Shown here: one piece after another, positions 25,078 to 34,839 of the stretch
How positions within the stretch are numbered: position 1 is the stretch's first letter
How the letters are laid out: each line of letters starts with the position of its first letter
Origin: Clostridium sp. 28_17
Lineage (GTDB): Bacteria > Bacillota > Clostridia > TANB77 > CAG-508
Direction of reading: 5' to 3'
Length of the DNA stretch: 60,052 nucleotides
Assembly: GCA_001916065.1 (NCBI GenBank)
Contig: MNRS01000015.1
Coordinates: forward strand, 1-60,052
Program-made: the position numbers and the translations under genes
The notes under the pieces: generated by a model
The model's input: only the letters and a program-made list of their open reading frames with translations
What the model was told of the DNA's origin: nothing
Database searches by the model: none

Positions 25078-27372
25078 ATGAAAAAGTTAAGTAAAAGAAG
25101 ATTACGAGATATAAAACAAAACAAAATGCAATTTTTTAACATTTTCATAATGGTATTTTTAGGAGTATTTGTATTTGCAGGAATACATGCATATATGGAT
25201 GGAATGGAAGAAAGTGCAGACAAATATTATAAAGACAACAATTTTCAAGATATATGGTTATCAGGTGAAAACTTTAGCAATGATGATTTAGAAAAAGTAA
25301 AAAATATGGAAAATGTAAAAGATGCAGAAAGAATATTAACAATAAAAACAGAACTTGAAAACAAAAATGATGTAACATTAGATACAAATTTTATAGAATC
25401 TAACAACATCTCAAAAATGTATGTTGTAGATGGTGAAGAATTTAGCAAAGATAAAAAAGGTGTATGGTTTGATAGTTATTTGGCTAAAAATTTAGACCTA
25501 AAAGTTGGAGATGAAATAACATTTACATATCAAAATATGAAAATGACTGAAAAAATATTAGGTTTAGTAAACACACCAGACCATGTATATTTTGTAAAAG
25601 ATGATACAGAAATATTCCCAACACACAAAAATTATGGATATATGTATTTATCAATAAATGAATTACCACAAGGAATGCTACAAATTTTTAATCAAATAAT
25701 AGTTGATGTGAATAAAACAGACAAAATGCAAGAAACAAAAGCAAACTTAGAGAACAATATAAAATCAGCAATAGCAGTAACAGACAGAGAATCAAGCGTT
25801 TCATACAAAGGATATAATTCAGAAATAGAAGAAGGAACAACATATTCAGGGGTATTTACATTTTTATTTTTGTTTATAGCAGTATTATCAGTAACAACAA
25901 CGATGAACAGATTTGTAAAAAAACAAAGAACACAAATTGGAACACTAAAAGCACTTGGATTTAAAAATAGAAAAATAATAAATCATTATGTGGGGTATGG
26001 ATTTATAATCAGTTTGGTTGCAAGTGTAGTAGGACTTTTGGCTGGTAAATATGGATTAGGAACATTTTTCTTAAATATGGAAATGAGTTACTTTGAAGTA
26101 CCGGTATATAACACAGTACTAATTCCAGTTGTGTATATACTAGCAATTACAGTAGTTGCATTAATCACGCTTGTAACATATTTATCTTGTAGAAACATAT
26201 TAAAAGAATCAGCAGTTGAAGCTCTAAGAATAGAAATACCAAAGGTTAAAAGCACAAAATTTGATTTAACAACAAAGGGAATATTCAAAAAAGCATCAAT
26301 TTCTACAAGATGGAATTTAAGAGATGTAGGAAGAAACAAAGGTAGAAGTTTGATGGCAATTGTAGGAATAATAGGATGTACAATGCTTATGTTATGTGCA
26401 TTTGGAATGATGGATACAATGAAATCATATTTAAGTTGGGAATTTGATAAAATAAGCAATTTTGAATATAAACTTTCACTTTCAAATAATTACACAGATG
26501 ACCAATTTACTAATATTACAGAAAAATATGGAAATGAAACAAGTGAATCATTTGGAATAGAAATAAAAAATGTTGACAAAAAAGAAACAAATACCTTAAC
26601 TGTAAATGACGCACCAAACAAATTAAAATACACAAACCACAATAAAGAATATATGGATTTAAAAGATGATGGAATTTACATTACAGAAAAACTATCTGAA
26701 AAATATGGATTAAAAATCGGAGATGAAATTACATGGCACATATTTGGAGATGATAATTGGTACACTTGCAAAATTGCTGGATTAAACCGTGACCCACAAA
26801 ATCAACAATTAAATATGACCAGAAAATATTATGAATCATTAGGACTAACATACAAGGCAGATACAGTCTATACAGATGAAAATTTAATTAATACCAAAAC
26901 AATTGATGGAGTAGATACTATCCAAAGTATAGCAACACTAAAACAAGGAATGGAAAGTATGTTAGAAACAACGGAAACAATGGTAGTTCTATTAATTGTT
27001 GTATCAGCCATATTAGGATTTGTAATAATTTATAATTTAGGAATATTATCATTCACAGAAAAACAATATCAATTTGCAACATTAAAAGTATTGGGATTTA
27101 AAGACAAACAAATTAAAAATATATTTGTTAAACAAAATTTATGGTTGACTGTAGCTGGAATTGTTATTGGCTTGCCACTTGGATTTTGGATGTTAGACTA
27201 TATATTTAAATCAGCACTTGGAGAGAATTATGATTTTAATGCTTATATAAAACCAGTTTCTTATTTGTATGCAGTTGTTGGAAGTCTTGTGGTTTCTATA
27301 ATTGTAAACAAAGTCTTATCAAGAAAAGTTAAGAGAATTGATATGGTAACTAGTTTGAAGGGAAATGAATAG
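25078..27372 (+). CDS. FtsX-like ABC transporter permease
   Basis: 764 residues. An N-terminal membrane span (about 17-36), a large external domain, three spans at about 255-385, a second external domain (about 470-630) and three final spans from about 635. Both FtsX repeats carry the typical cytosolic turn: KKQRTQIGTLKALGFKNRKI and TEKQYQFATLKVLGFKDKQI. Works with the ATPase just upstream as a mechanotransmission-type exporter. GAGGAATATAAT precedes the start. Confidence 0.93.
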   Translation: MKKLSKRRLRDIKQNKMQFFNIFIMVFLGVFVFAGIHAYMDGMEESADKYYKDNNFQDIWLSGENFSNDDLEKVKNMENVKDAERILTIKTELENKNDVTLDTNFIESNNISKMYVVDGEEFSKDKKGVWFDSYLAKNLDLKVGDEITFTYQNMKMTEKILGLVNTPDHVYFVKDDTEIFPTHKNYGYMYLSINELPQGMLQIFNQIIVDVNKTDKMQETKANLENNIKSAIAVTDRESSVSYKGYNSEIEEGTTYSGVFTFLFLFIAVLSVTTTMNRFVKKQRTQIGTLKALGFKNRKIINHYVGYGFIISLVASVVGLLAGKYGLGTFFLNMEMSYFEVPVYNTVLIPVVYILAITVVALITLVTYLSCRNILKESAVEALRIEIPKVKSTKFDLTTKGIFKKASISTRWNLRDVGRNKGRSLMAIVGIIGCTMLMLCAFGMMDTMKSYLSWEFDKISNFEYKLSLSNNYTDDQFTNITEKYGNETSESFGIEIKNVDKKETNTLTVNDAPNKLKYTNHNKEYMDLKDDGIYITEKLSEKYGLKIGDEITWHIFGDDNWYTCKIAGLNRDPQNQQLNMTRKYYESLGLTYKADTVYTDENLINTKTIDGVDTIQSIATLKQGMESMLETTETMVVLLIVVSAILGFVIIYNLGILSFTEKQYQFATLKVLGFKDKQIKNIFVKQNLWLTVAGIVIGLPLGFWMLDYIFKSALGENYDFNAYIKPVSYLYAVVGSLVVSIIVNKVLSRKVKRIDMVTSLKGNE

Positions 27373-27422
27373 TGTTGAAAAATGTGAGTATTTTGTTATT
27401 TAAGAAAGAGATGGAATAAAAT

Positions 27423-29210
27423 TTGGGAAACATAGTTTTATTAGATGATTTAACAATAAACAAAATAGCAGCAGGTGAAGTTATAGAAAGACCTGCAAAT
27501 GTAGTAAAAGAGTTAGTAGAAAATTCTATTGATGCAGGTGCAAATAAAATAATAATAGAAGTTAAAAATGGCGGAAAAACATTTATAAAAATTACGGATA
27601 ACGGAAAAGGCATTGGTCGAGAAGATATGGCAATATCTTTGGAAAGACATGCTACAAGTAAGATACGAAAAGTTGAAGATTTGGAAAAAACATATACAAT
27701 GGGGTTCAGAGGAGAGGCGTTAGCAAGTATTAGTGCAATATCAATTTTGACAATGCAGTCTAAAACAAAAGACGAGTTTACAGGAACAAAATTAGTTGCA
27801 AAAGCAGGAAACATTATAAAAGCGGAAGAATGTGGGATGCAAGTTGGAACAACCATCTCAGTAGAAAATCTATTTTTTAATACGCCTGTCAGATATAAAT
27901 TTTTAAAGCAAGATACTACTGAATATAGATATATAAAAGACTGGGTTCAAAAGGTAGCACTTGCAAACCCTAATATATCTTTTAGACTATTGAATGACGG
28001 AAAGAGCGTATTTTTTACTAATGGAAATGGCAATATTTTAGATATCATATATTTAATGTATGGCAAAGAAATAAAAGAAAATTTGCTCGAAGTAAATTAC
28101 GAAAGTGACAATATCAAAGTTACAGGTGTGATAGGAAATACAATGATTTCCAGAGATAATAGAAAAGAGCAGATATTATTTTTGAATAAAAGAAATATAA
28201 AAAATAATGTATTAATCAATAGTGCAGACCAGGCTTTTAAAGGTGGAGTGGGTATTGGTAAATATGGTTTTTATATTTTAAATTTAGATATGCCTGCAGA
28301 TTTTTATGATGTGAATGTTCATCCAACTAAAATGGAAGTTAGGTTCAAGGATGAGGATAAAATTTATAAGGTTTTGTACCATGCAATAAAAAGTACAATG
28401 CTTAAATTTGAGTTTTTGGGAAATAATGAAAATGAGGAACACAACGAAGAATATATTCAAAATGAGTTAGATTTTTTAACAAATGAATTCTCTGAAAAGA
28501 CAGAATATAGTTTCAAGAATAAATTTTCAAATCAGGAAGAAAAAAAAATAAACTTGACATATGAAAATCAAGGACAAAATATTACTGAAAAGGTAGATAC
28601 AAATTTAAAAAATGAATTAAGAAAAAGGGAAGAATCAAGAATTGTAAAATACAAATATTTAGGAATATTATTCCGAACATTTATAGTAATAGAAGTTGAA
28701 AATGAACTATTTTTAATAGACCAACATGCAGCACATGAAAGAGTTTTATATGAAAAAATAAAAGAAAACTATAAACAAAAAGTTAGTCAAAACAGCCAAA
28801 TGATGTTGTTGCCAGAAGTTATAAATTTAACACATAGAGAAATGGAATTTGTTAAAAACAATATGGAGATGCTTATAAATACAGGATTCGATATAGAATT
28901 ATTTGGAGAAAATTCAGTCAAAATAAATGGAATACCTGATTTAGAGTATAAAGCGAAAACTCAAAATATTTTTATGGATATTTTGGATGAGATGTTAACA
29001 AATGAGAGAACTTCAATAAAAGATGTTGAAGAAAGATTTATTGCGACAGTTGCTTGTAAGGCTGCTGTTAAGGCTAATATGGATTTAAGTAAACAAGAGG
29101 TTGAAAATTTAATACAAAGTTTGTTGAGTTTGAATAATCCATATACTTGCCCACATGGAAGACCAACTACTATAAAAATTTCAAAAGAATATCTTGAAGA
29201 GCATTTATGA
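27423..29210 (+). CDS. mutL: DNA mismatch repair protein MutL
   Basis: 595 residues. GHKL ATPase motifs: ELVENSIDAGA (about 30), DNGKGI (about 59) and GFRGEAL (about 95). The C-terminal half has the metal-dependent nicking motif DQHAAHERVLYEKI (about 437) and the ACKAAVKAN and CPHGRPT motifs, so this is the endonuclease-active type found in bacteria without MutH. Start is the TTG at 27423, with AAAGAGATGG upstream; no in-frame ATG fits the family N-terminus. mutS is not in the window. Confidence 0.96.
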   Translation: MGNIVLLDDLTINKIAAGEVIERPANVVKELVENSIDAGANKIIIEVKNGGKTFIKITDNGKGIGREDMAISLERHATSKIRKVEDLEKTYTMGFRGEALASISAISILTMQSKTKDEFTGTKLVAKAGNIIKAEECGMQVGTTISVENLFFNTPVRYKFLKQDTTEYRYIKDWVQKVALANPNISFRLLNDGKSVFFTNGNGNILDIIYLMYGKEIKENLLEVNYESDNIKVTGVIGNTMISRDNRKEQILFLNKRNIKNNVLINSADQAFKGGVGIGKYGFYILNLDMPADFYDVNVHPTKMEVRFKDEDKIYKVLYHAIKSTMLKFEFLGNNENEEHNEEYIQNELDFLTNEFSEKTEYSFKNKFSNQEEKKINLTYENQGQNITEKVDTNLKNELRKREESRIVKYKYLGILFRTFIVIEVENELFLIDQHAAHERVLYEKIKENYKQKVSQNSQMMLLPEVINLTHREMEFVKNNMEMLINTGFDIELFGENSVKINGIPDLEYKAKTQNIFMDILDEMLTNERTSIKDVEERFIATVACKAAVKANMDLSKQEVENLIQSLLSLNNPYTCPHGRPTTIKISKEYLEEHL

Positions 29211-29212
29211 AA

Positions 29213-29237
29213 ACAGAGTCTACATTGTAGGCTCTGT
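29213..29237. terminator. Bidirectional terminator between mutL and a small reverse gene
   Basis: Arms ACAGAGTCTACA and TAGGCTCTGT, immediately after the mutL stop and just beyond the end of the converging small gene. Confidence 0.55.
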
Positions 29238-29242
29238 CTGAA

Positions 29243-29419
29243 TTAAAAATAATAAATCTGTTTGCTAGAAGAAACGATTTCTTCATCGGATAATCTTTCT
29301 TCCTGCTTTTTACGTCTTAGCTGATCCATTGCTAAGATTACCTTTAAATCTGAATTTGACATACGAAGCCGTTCAGCAAACATCTCAGCAGGTCTTTTGT
29401 TTTTTGTCTTTTTACTCAT
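29243..29419 (-). CDS. Small hypothetical basic protein
   Basis: 58 residues from the ATG at 29419, which follows AAAGGTAGG by 8 bases; an ATG seven codons earlier overlaps that ribosome site. Very polar and basic at the N-terminus (MSKKTKNKRPAEMFAERLRM), then a helical middle with DQLRRKKQEERLSDEE. No membrane segment or known motif. Converges on mutL. Function unknown. Confidence 0.55.
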   Translation of the reverse strand: MSKKTKNKRPAEMFAERLRMSNSDLKVILAMDQLRRKKQEERLSDEEIVSSSKQIYYF

Positions 29420-29516
29420 CAAGATACACCTACCTTTCAAAATTTAATTATATGAAATGAATTAATTCTAACAAGTATAATAGCACGAAAAAAATAAAAA
29501 ATCAAGGAGGAAAAAT

Positions 29517-30293
29517 ATGGATTTAGTTATTGGACTTGCAATACCATTTTTAGGCACAACACTTGGAGCTGCAATGGTATTTCTAATGAAAAAAGAAATG
29601 AATAAAAAAGTAGAAAAAATTTTATTAGGATTTGCATCAGGAGTAATGATAGCAGCATCAGTATGGTCATTATTAATACCATCAATAGAAATGACAGAAA
29701 CACAAGGAAAAGTTGCTTGGATTCCAGCGGCAATAGGATTTTTATTAGGAATTGTGTTTCTTTTAGTATTAGATAGTGTAGTCCCACATATGCACTTAGA
29801 AAGTGAAAAGCCAGAAGGAATGAAATCAAAACTAAAAAAGACAACAATGATGGTATTTGCTGTAACATTGCATAACATACCAGAGGGAATGGCAGTTGGA
29901 GTTACATTTGCTGGAGCGTTAGCGCAAAATACTGGAATTACAATGGCAGGGGCTTTTGCATTAGCAGTAGGAATTGCAATTCAAAACTTCCCAGAAGGGG
30001 CAATTATTTCAATGCCATTAAAAAGTGAAGGAGTATCAAAGTCAAGAGCATTTTTATATGGTACTTTGTCAGGGATTGTTGAACCAATTGGTGCGCTAAT
30101 TACAATACTTCTTACAAATGCAGTTGTTCCAATTTTGCCATATTTGCTTTCTTTTGCAGCTGGTGCCATGATTTACGTTGTTGTAGAAGAACTTATTCCA
30201 GAGTCACAAGCTGGTGAACATTCAAATATTGGAACTATTGGTGTTGCAATTGGTTTTACAATTATGATGATATTAGATGTTGCATTAGGATAG
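29517..30293 (+). CDS. ZIP-family metal transporter
   Basis: 258 residues with eight predicted membrane segments. The family metal-binding helices are clear: HNIPEGMAVGV (about 121-131) and NFPEGAIISMPL (about 159-170), giving the binuclear His/Glu site. ZIP proteins bring zinc and other divalent metals into the cytosol. The cytosolic loop is short and not His rich. AAGGAGG precedes the ATG. Substrate (Zn, Fe or Mn) cannot be chosen from sequence. Confidence 0.92.
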   Translation: MDLVIGLAIPFLGTTLGAAMVFLMKKEMNKKVEKILLGFASGVMIAASVWSLLIPSIEMTETQGKVAWIPAAIGFLLGIVFLLVLDSVVPHMHLESEKPEGMKSKLKKTTMMVFAVTLHNIPEGMAVGVTFAGALAQNTGITMAGAFALAVGIAIQNFPEGAIISMPLKSEGVSKSRAFLYGTLSGIVEPIGALITILLTNAVVPILPYLLSFAAGAMIYVVVEELIPESQAGEHSNIGTIGVAIGFTIMMILDVALG

Positions 30294-30380
30294 AAAATAT
30301 TAAAATTATGCAAATTTTATTGCGTTTCGATTTGCTCTTATGATAAAATATAAATATATATAATTTTAGGAGAAAAAACA

Positions 30381-33300
30381 ATGAAAAAAAGGGTAGTTTT
30401 TTTAATAACAATAATATTAATAAGTGCAAGCATTTTAATGATAAGTAACAAAATACAAGCAACAGAAAAATCATTGAGTTGCAGTTTAGAAACAGAGAAA
30501 ACAGAAATAAAACAAGGAGAAGAAACATCAGTAACACTAAAAATAAATAGTGAAGAACAAATCAATGCTTTCCAGGCAAAAATAAATTATGATGGAAATG
30601 TTTGGGAAGAAATAGATGAAAACAATTTTGAAACAAAAGATGGTTGGGAGAATCTAAAATACAATAAAGATGGTAAAGAATTTAATGTAATTAATAAACA
30701 AGATACAACTAACAAAGATATCTTAGAAATTAAATTAAAAGCAAAGACTAGTGCAAATGTTGGAAATACAGAAATAACAATAGATAAAATAACTGCATCT
30801 GATGGAAATATAGAATTTGAAAACGAAAAATTAACACAGTCAATATCAATAAAATTAAATTCAATTGAAAAAAGTGATAGCGAAAATAAAAAAGATACAC
30901 CATCAAATTCAGAAAATAAAAACAATACAAATAACAATGATTTAGAACTAGAAAAAAAGCATAAAGAAATATTACCAAATATTCTACCTAAAACAGGAAA
31001 AGGATGGGCTTTGTTAATTTCAATATTTGTTTTTGCAATTTTATCAATAGTATTTTACCATAAGAGTAAAAAATGTGGAAAAACAATGATGATGCTTATA
31101 ATTTGTGGAATACTAATAAGTCAAAGTACAGTATTTGCAGCATCAGAAATATTCTTAGGTGATATAAATCAAAGCTCAGTTATAGATGATGAAGATATAG
31201 GAATAATGCAAGAATATTTAATAAATTTAAAAGATGTATCATCATTAGAACAAGCAGATATGAATAGTGATAGTAAATTAAGTATAATAGATTTATCATT
31301 ATTGATAAAACAACAAAAGGAATGTCCATATGATAAAAACAATGTAACAAATATAACATCATGGTCAGCGGTACCAATGGTTTCAAAGGAATTGTTGCAA
31401 AAACAAGGAGTCACAACAGGTGGAGAAGGATGTCAATGGCCAATTGGAATGGCTATAAGCAAAGACGGAAAATTGTTATTATATGGAACAGATGTAGGTG
31501 GAGTTTATCGTTCAGAAGATGGAGGCCAAAACTGGGAGCAATCAAATGCAGGATTACAGTCAAGAGGAGTAGGAGCGTTTTCAATAGATCCTAAAAATCC
31601 ATCATATGTTGTAGCTGTTGGAATAAATAGCTCACCATTTAATACAAATGGACTTTATATTTCAGAAGACGGGGGAAAATCATGGAAGTTTACTAAAATG
31701 ATGTTAGTAAAAGGGCATAGAGATGTAAGGGAAGCAATAGCATATGATGAATCATCATATAATCAAGAAAAAAATAGATGTATGGTTGCATATTGGTCAA
31801 CAGCATATGAAACAGAAGACAATTATCTAGAAGAAAGCGAAAAGGGTTTATATAAAACAACAGATGGTGGCTATACTTGGAATCTTGTAAATAATGATTT
31901 AAGTGATGGAACAATAAAAATAAATCCATATACAGGGGATGTATATGTTTCAAGAAAAGATGGAATATATTATAGCTCAGATAAAGGAGAAAACTTTAAA
32001 AAAATAGTAGATGACTCTGTTACAGGATTTGATTTAACATCACAAAAAGATCAAAAAATAAATGTTTATTACTGTAATAATAATGGAGTATATATTTCAA
32101 AAGATGGAAAAACTTTTGATAAAATAGCATCAACTTCATATCCGACAAAAGGACCAATGAACATAAAAGTAAGCCCAATAAATTCAAATAAAATGTTATT
32201 AATAGATAGACAGGGAACATATCAAAATTATCCATATTACAGCATTGATGGTGGAAAAACATGGAAAATTTCAACATTATCAGATGAATTAAGTTTTATG
32301 CCATATAATAACAGAATGAGCATTCCTATGTGGAGTACTGTTGATGAAAACAAAGTTTGGATACATACACAAGGAGATTATGCAAGTTCAAGTACTGATA
32401 GTGGAAAAACTTTTAAATGGGACAGCAACGGAATTACAGGAATTTTAAGTGGAGGAAATGTTCACTACAATGTATATAACCCAGACATTATATATTTTGG
32501 CTCACAAGATTATGACGGATGTGTAACAACAGATGGCGGAAAAACATGGAAATATATTAGTATGTCAGGATACAGATGGGGTGGCTTCTGCTATGGCGGG
32601 TATGCAGTAGATGAAAATACATATTTTGTTGGAGTATCAGATGCATGGCATAATCCAAGAAAATTGAAAATCACATTTGATGGTGGAAAAACAATTGTAG
32701 ATACAGGAATGTATTTTACAAAAGAAAACATAAATGCAGGAATAGAATCATCATACCAGTCACCAACAAATCCAAAAGTTTTATTTGCATGTGACTTAAG
32801 AAGCGAAGATGGAGGACATACTTGGGCTAAAATGGATGGATGTATAAATGTTTATACACATAACCCAAAAGGTCAAAAAGAATTATATGGAATGGACGAA
32901 ACTGGCAAATATGTTGTAGCATCTTATGATGATGGAAAAACTTGGAAGAAAGTAAATAATACAGAATTTATACCAAATCCTAAATACGCATCAGCACATG
33001 TAATGGATGTAGCATATGACTGGAAAAACGAAGTGGCATATGCAACATGTGAAGGTGGATATTTATACAAAACATCGACAAAAGATGGTAGTGTAGAATG
33101 TGTATTAAATAGATATGTTGACGAATATAAGAGAGCTCCTGTAAACTTAAACGGTGGGTATTGCATTTCTAAGGTTGCAGTAGACCCAATAGACCCTAAT
33201 ATAATTTACTGTGGTGGAGCTGGAAATACATTTTTAAATGATTGTGCATTATATCGTTCAGTTGATGGAGGGAAATCTTTCCAAGTTATAACAAGTAATA

Positions 33301-33449
33301 CAACAAATTCTATTGTAAAACAAGGAAGACAAGGTGGTTTTGAAACAAATTCTCTAGAAGTTAATCCTAAAACAGGTGAATTACTATTTGCAGGTGGATG
33401 TTTTGGAATTAGTAAATTATCACCTCCATATAAATTAAATAATAAATAG
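30381..33449 (+). CDS. Surface protein: cohesin, LPKTG-membrane, dockerin and Asp-box propeller
   Basis: 1022 residues. Signal peptide about 1-28. Residues about 31-165 look like a cohesin/CBM-type sandwich. A Ser/Asn/Lys-rich linker follows, then LPKTG (about 205) with a membrane span and basic tail, as in a sortase anchor, but internal. A second signal-like span ends TVFAAS (about 255). A dockerin-like pair of Ca loops follows (GDINQSSVIDDED and ADMNSDSKLSIID), then from about 330 a beta-propeller with about twelve Asp boxes (SEDGGQNW, STDSGKTF, TTDGGKTW and so on), as in GH74/sialidase-type proteins. Catalytic activity is not certain. It looks like a head-to-tail fusion of two surface proteins. 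Confidence 0.8.
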   Translation: MKKRVVFLITIILISASILMISNKIQATEKSLSCSLETEKTEIKQGEETSVTLKINSEEQINAFQAKINYDGNVWEEIDENNFETKDGWENLKYNKDGKEFNVINKQDTTNKDILEIKLKAKTSANVGNTEITIDKITASDGNIEFENEKLTQSISIKLNSIEKSDSENKKDTPSNSENKNNTNNNDLELEKKHKEILPNILPKTGKGWALLISIFVFAILSIVFYHKSKKCGKTMMMLIICGILISQSTVFAASEIFLGDINQSSVIDDEDIGIMQEYLINLKDVSSLEQADMNSDSKLSIIDLSLLIKQQKECPYDKNNVTNITSWSAVPMVSKELLQKQGVTTGGEGCQWPIGMAISKDGKLLLYGTDVGGVYRSEDGGQNWEQSNAGLQSRGVGAFSIDPKNPSYVVAVGINSSPFNTNGLYISEDGGKSWKFTKMMLVKGHRDVREAIAYDESSYNQEKNRCMVAYWSTAYETEDNYLEESEKGLYKTTDGGYTWNLVNNDLSDGTIKINPYTGDVYVSRKDGIYYSSDKGENFKKIVDDSVTGFDLTSQKDQKINVYYCNNNGVYISKDGKTFDKIASTSYPTKGPMNIKVSPINSNKMLLIDRQGTYQNYPYYSIDGGKTWKISTLSDELSFMPYNNRMSIPMWSTVDENKVWIHTQGDYASSSTDSGKTFKWDSNGITGILSGGNVHYNVYNPDIIYFGSQDYDGCVTTDGGKTWKYISMSGYRWGGFCYGGYAVDENTYFVGVSDAWHNPRKLKITFDGGKTIVDTGMYFTKENINAGIESSYQSPTNPKVLFACDLRSEDGGHTWAKMDGCINVYTHNPKGQKELYGMDETGKYVVASYDDGKTWKKVNNTEFIPNPKYASAHVMDVAYDWKNEVAYATCEGGYLYKTSTKDGSVECVLNRYVDEYKRAPVNLNGGYCISKVAVDPIDPNIIYCGGAGNTFLNDCALYRSVDGGKSFQVITSNTTNSIVKQGRQGGFETNSLEVNPKTGELLFAGGCFGISKLSPPYKLNNK

Positions 33450-33515
33450 ATTATTTTAGATATAATATTATTATAGAAAAAAATTATATTATAGAACAAA
33501 GTTTAGGAGAAAAAA

Positions 33516-34133
33516 ATGATTAAAAATATTATATTTGATATAGGAAATGTAATTTTACAATTTGATATAAAAGAAGTAATACCTAATTTTACAAAAAAAG
33601 AAAGTGAAAAACAATTTATAATAAACAATATAATTAATTCACCAGAGTGGTTACAATATTCATTAATAGATACAGGTTTTATTTCAAGAGAGCAAGCAAT
33701 TGAAATTGTTGAAGATAGAACTAATCATATAAATGATGAATTAATTGAAAAATTTTGGTATAGATATAATGATTATAGTTTTATAAATGATAATGTAATA
33801 GATATAATAAAAGAATTAAAAGAAAAAGATTATAAAATATATTTATTATCAAATATAAATTCACATACTTATAATCACATAAAAGATAACAAACTATTTA
33901 ATCTTGTAGATGGTTATGTATTTTCATATATTGAACATCAAGTAAAACCATATGTAGGCATTTATAATACTTTATTAGAAAGATATAAATTAATACCACA
34001 AGAATGTTTATTTATAGATGATAATATTAAAAATATAAAAACAGCAAATGAATTAGGAATACAAGGAAAAAAAGTAATACCAGATAATTTTGAAAGTGTT
34101 GTACAAACATTAAAGGAATATAATATCTTATAG
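33516..34133 (+). CDS. HAD-family hydrolase
   Basis: 205 residues. HAD-IA motifs: FDIGNV (motif I), LLSNIN (motif II), KPYVGIY (motif III Lys) and FIDDNIKNI (motif IV). The helical cap sits at about 15-80, as in YihX-like phosphatases. It closely resembles the C-terminal half of the Nudix-HAD fusion at 4526 in motif spacing, so the two may be paralogs. Cytosolic phosphatase; substrate unknown. TAGGAG precedes the ATG. Confidence 0.9.
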   Translation: MIKNIIFDIGNVILQFDIKEVIPNFTKKESEKQFIINNIINSPEWLQYSLIDTGFISREQAIEIVEDRTNHINDELIEKFWYRYNDYSFINDNVIDIIKELKEKDYKIYLLSNINSHTYNHIKDNKLFNLVDGYVFSYIEHQVKPYVGIYNTLLERYKLIPQECLFIDDNIKNIKTANELGIQGKKVIPDNFESVVQTLKEYNIL

Positions 34134-34155
34134 TTTTTTATTGAAATATATAAAT

Positions 34156-34199
34156 AAAAATGACACATGCTAAAAATTAGCAAAATGTGTCATTTTTTT
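34156..34199 (+). terminator. Terminator after the HAD gene
   Basis: Arms AAAAATGACACAT and ATGTGTCATTTTT, with the loop itself holding a small GCTAA/TTAGC helix, then TTTTTTT. Confidence 0.88.
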
Positions 34200-34210
34200 G
34201 ACTGTTAGCC

Positions 34211-34257
34211 TTGACAAACATTACATATGAGAGTATAATGTTAACCGTAGTTAACAT
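34211..34257 (+). promoter_or_regulatory. Promoter and palindromic operator of the DtxR-like/suf locus
   Basis: TTGACA (34211-34216), 17 bases, TATAAT (34234-34239): a consensus promoter. A perfect palindrome ATGTTAAC-CGTA-GTTAACAT (34238-34257) begins inside the -10 box and covers the start point, ideal for repression. The natural candidate binder is the DtxR-like protein encoded 80 bases downstream. Confidence 0.82.
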
Positions 34258-34336
34258 ATTTAAAATATAAAGATAAATTTTCAAATAATGTAAACAATAA
34301 AATATTAATAAAAAAATGAAAAAAGAGAGGATAAAA

Positions 34337-34783
34337 ATGATATCAAAATCATCAGAAGAATACTTGAAAACAATGTACATATTAAAACAGCAAAATGGAA
34401 ACATAAGAGTAACAGACATTGCAAAAAAAATGAACTGTACAAAACCAAGTGTAAACAAAGCAATTTACAATTTAAAAGATAGTGGACTGGTAAATTATGA
34501 ATCATATGGAACCATAGAACTAACAGAAAAAGGTGAAGACCTAGCAAAAAAAATTCTAGAAGCATATGACATAATGTATGTGTTTTTAAAAGATGTACTT
34601 AATTTAGACGAAGAAGAAGCAAAAAGCGAAGCGGAAAAAATAAAATTAGCAATATCGGATAAAACAATAAACAAATTGGCAAAATATGTGCATAAAGAAC
34701 TCGGACTAACAAATTTAGACTGTGATTATGATATCAATAAAGAAAAATGCAGATGTTGTGCAAGAAGAACAATAAAAAAATAA
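34337..34783 (+). CDS. DtxR/MntR-like metal-dependent regulator with Cys-rich tail
   Basis: 148 residues from the ATG at 34337, which follows GAGAGG by 7 bases; an ATG seven codons upstream precedes that site. N-terminal winged helix (EEYLKTMYILKQQ, VTDIAKKMNCTKPSVNKAIYNLKDSGLV) and the metal-binding dimerisation helices typical of DtxR/MntR, without an SH3 domain. The C-terminus ends in CDYD then KCRCCARR, an unusual cluster of four Cys. Position before sufC suggests iron- or cluster-responsive control of Fe-S assembly; that is inference. Confidence 0.85.
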   Translation: MISKSSEEYLKTMYILKQQNGNIRVTDIAKKMNCTKPSVNKAIYNLKDSGLVNYESYGTIELTEKGEDLAKKILEAYDIMYVFLKDVLNLDEEEAKSEAEKIKLAISDKTINKLAKYVHKELGLTNLDCDYDINKEKCRCCARRTIKK

Positions 34784-34813
34784 CGGGATTGAAGACCTGG
34801 CCCCCAATCCCGT
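34783..34813 (+). repeat. GGGACGG-family hairpin before sufC
   Basis: Arms ACGGGATTG and CAATCCCGT around AAGACCTGGCCCC. Read on the minus strand the core is GGGGGCCAGGTCTT, close to the GGGGACGGGTCTTT core between sufB and sufD. It starts at the regulator stop codon and may partly terminate transcription. Confidence 0.65.
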
Positions 34814-34839
34814 GAAATAAAAAGAAAGGATTTAAAACA

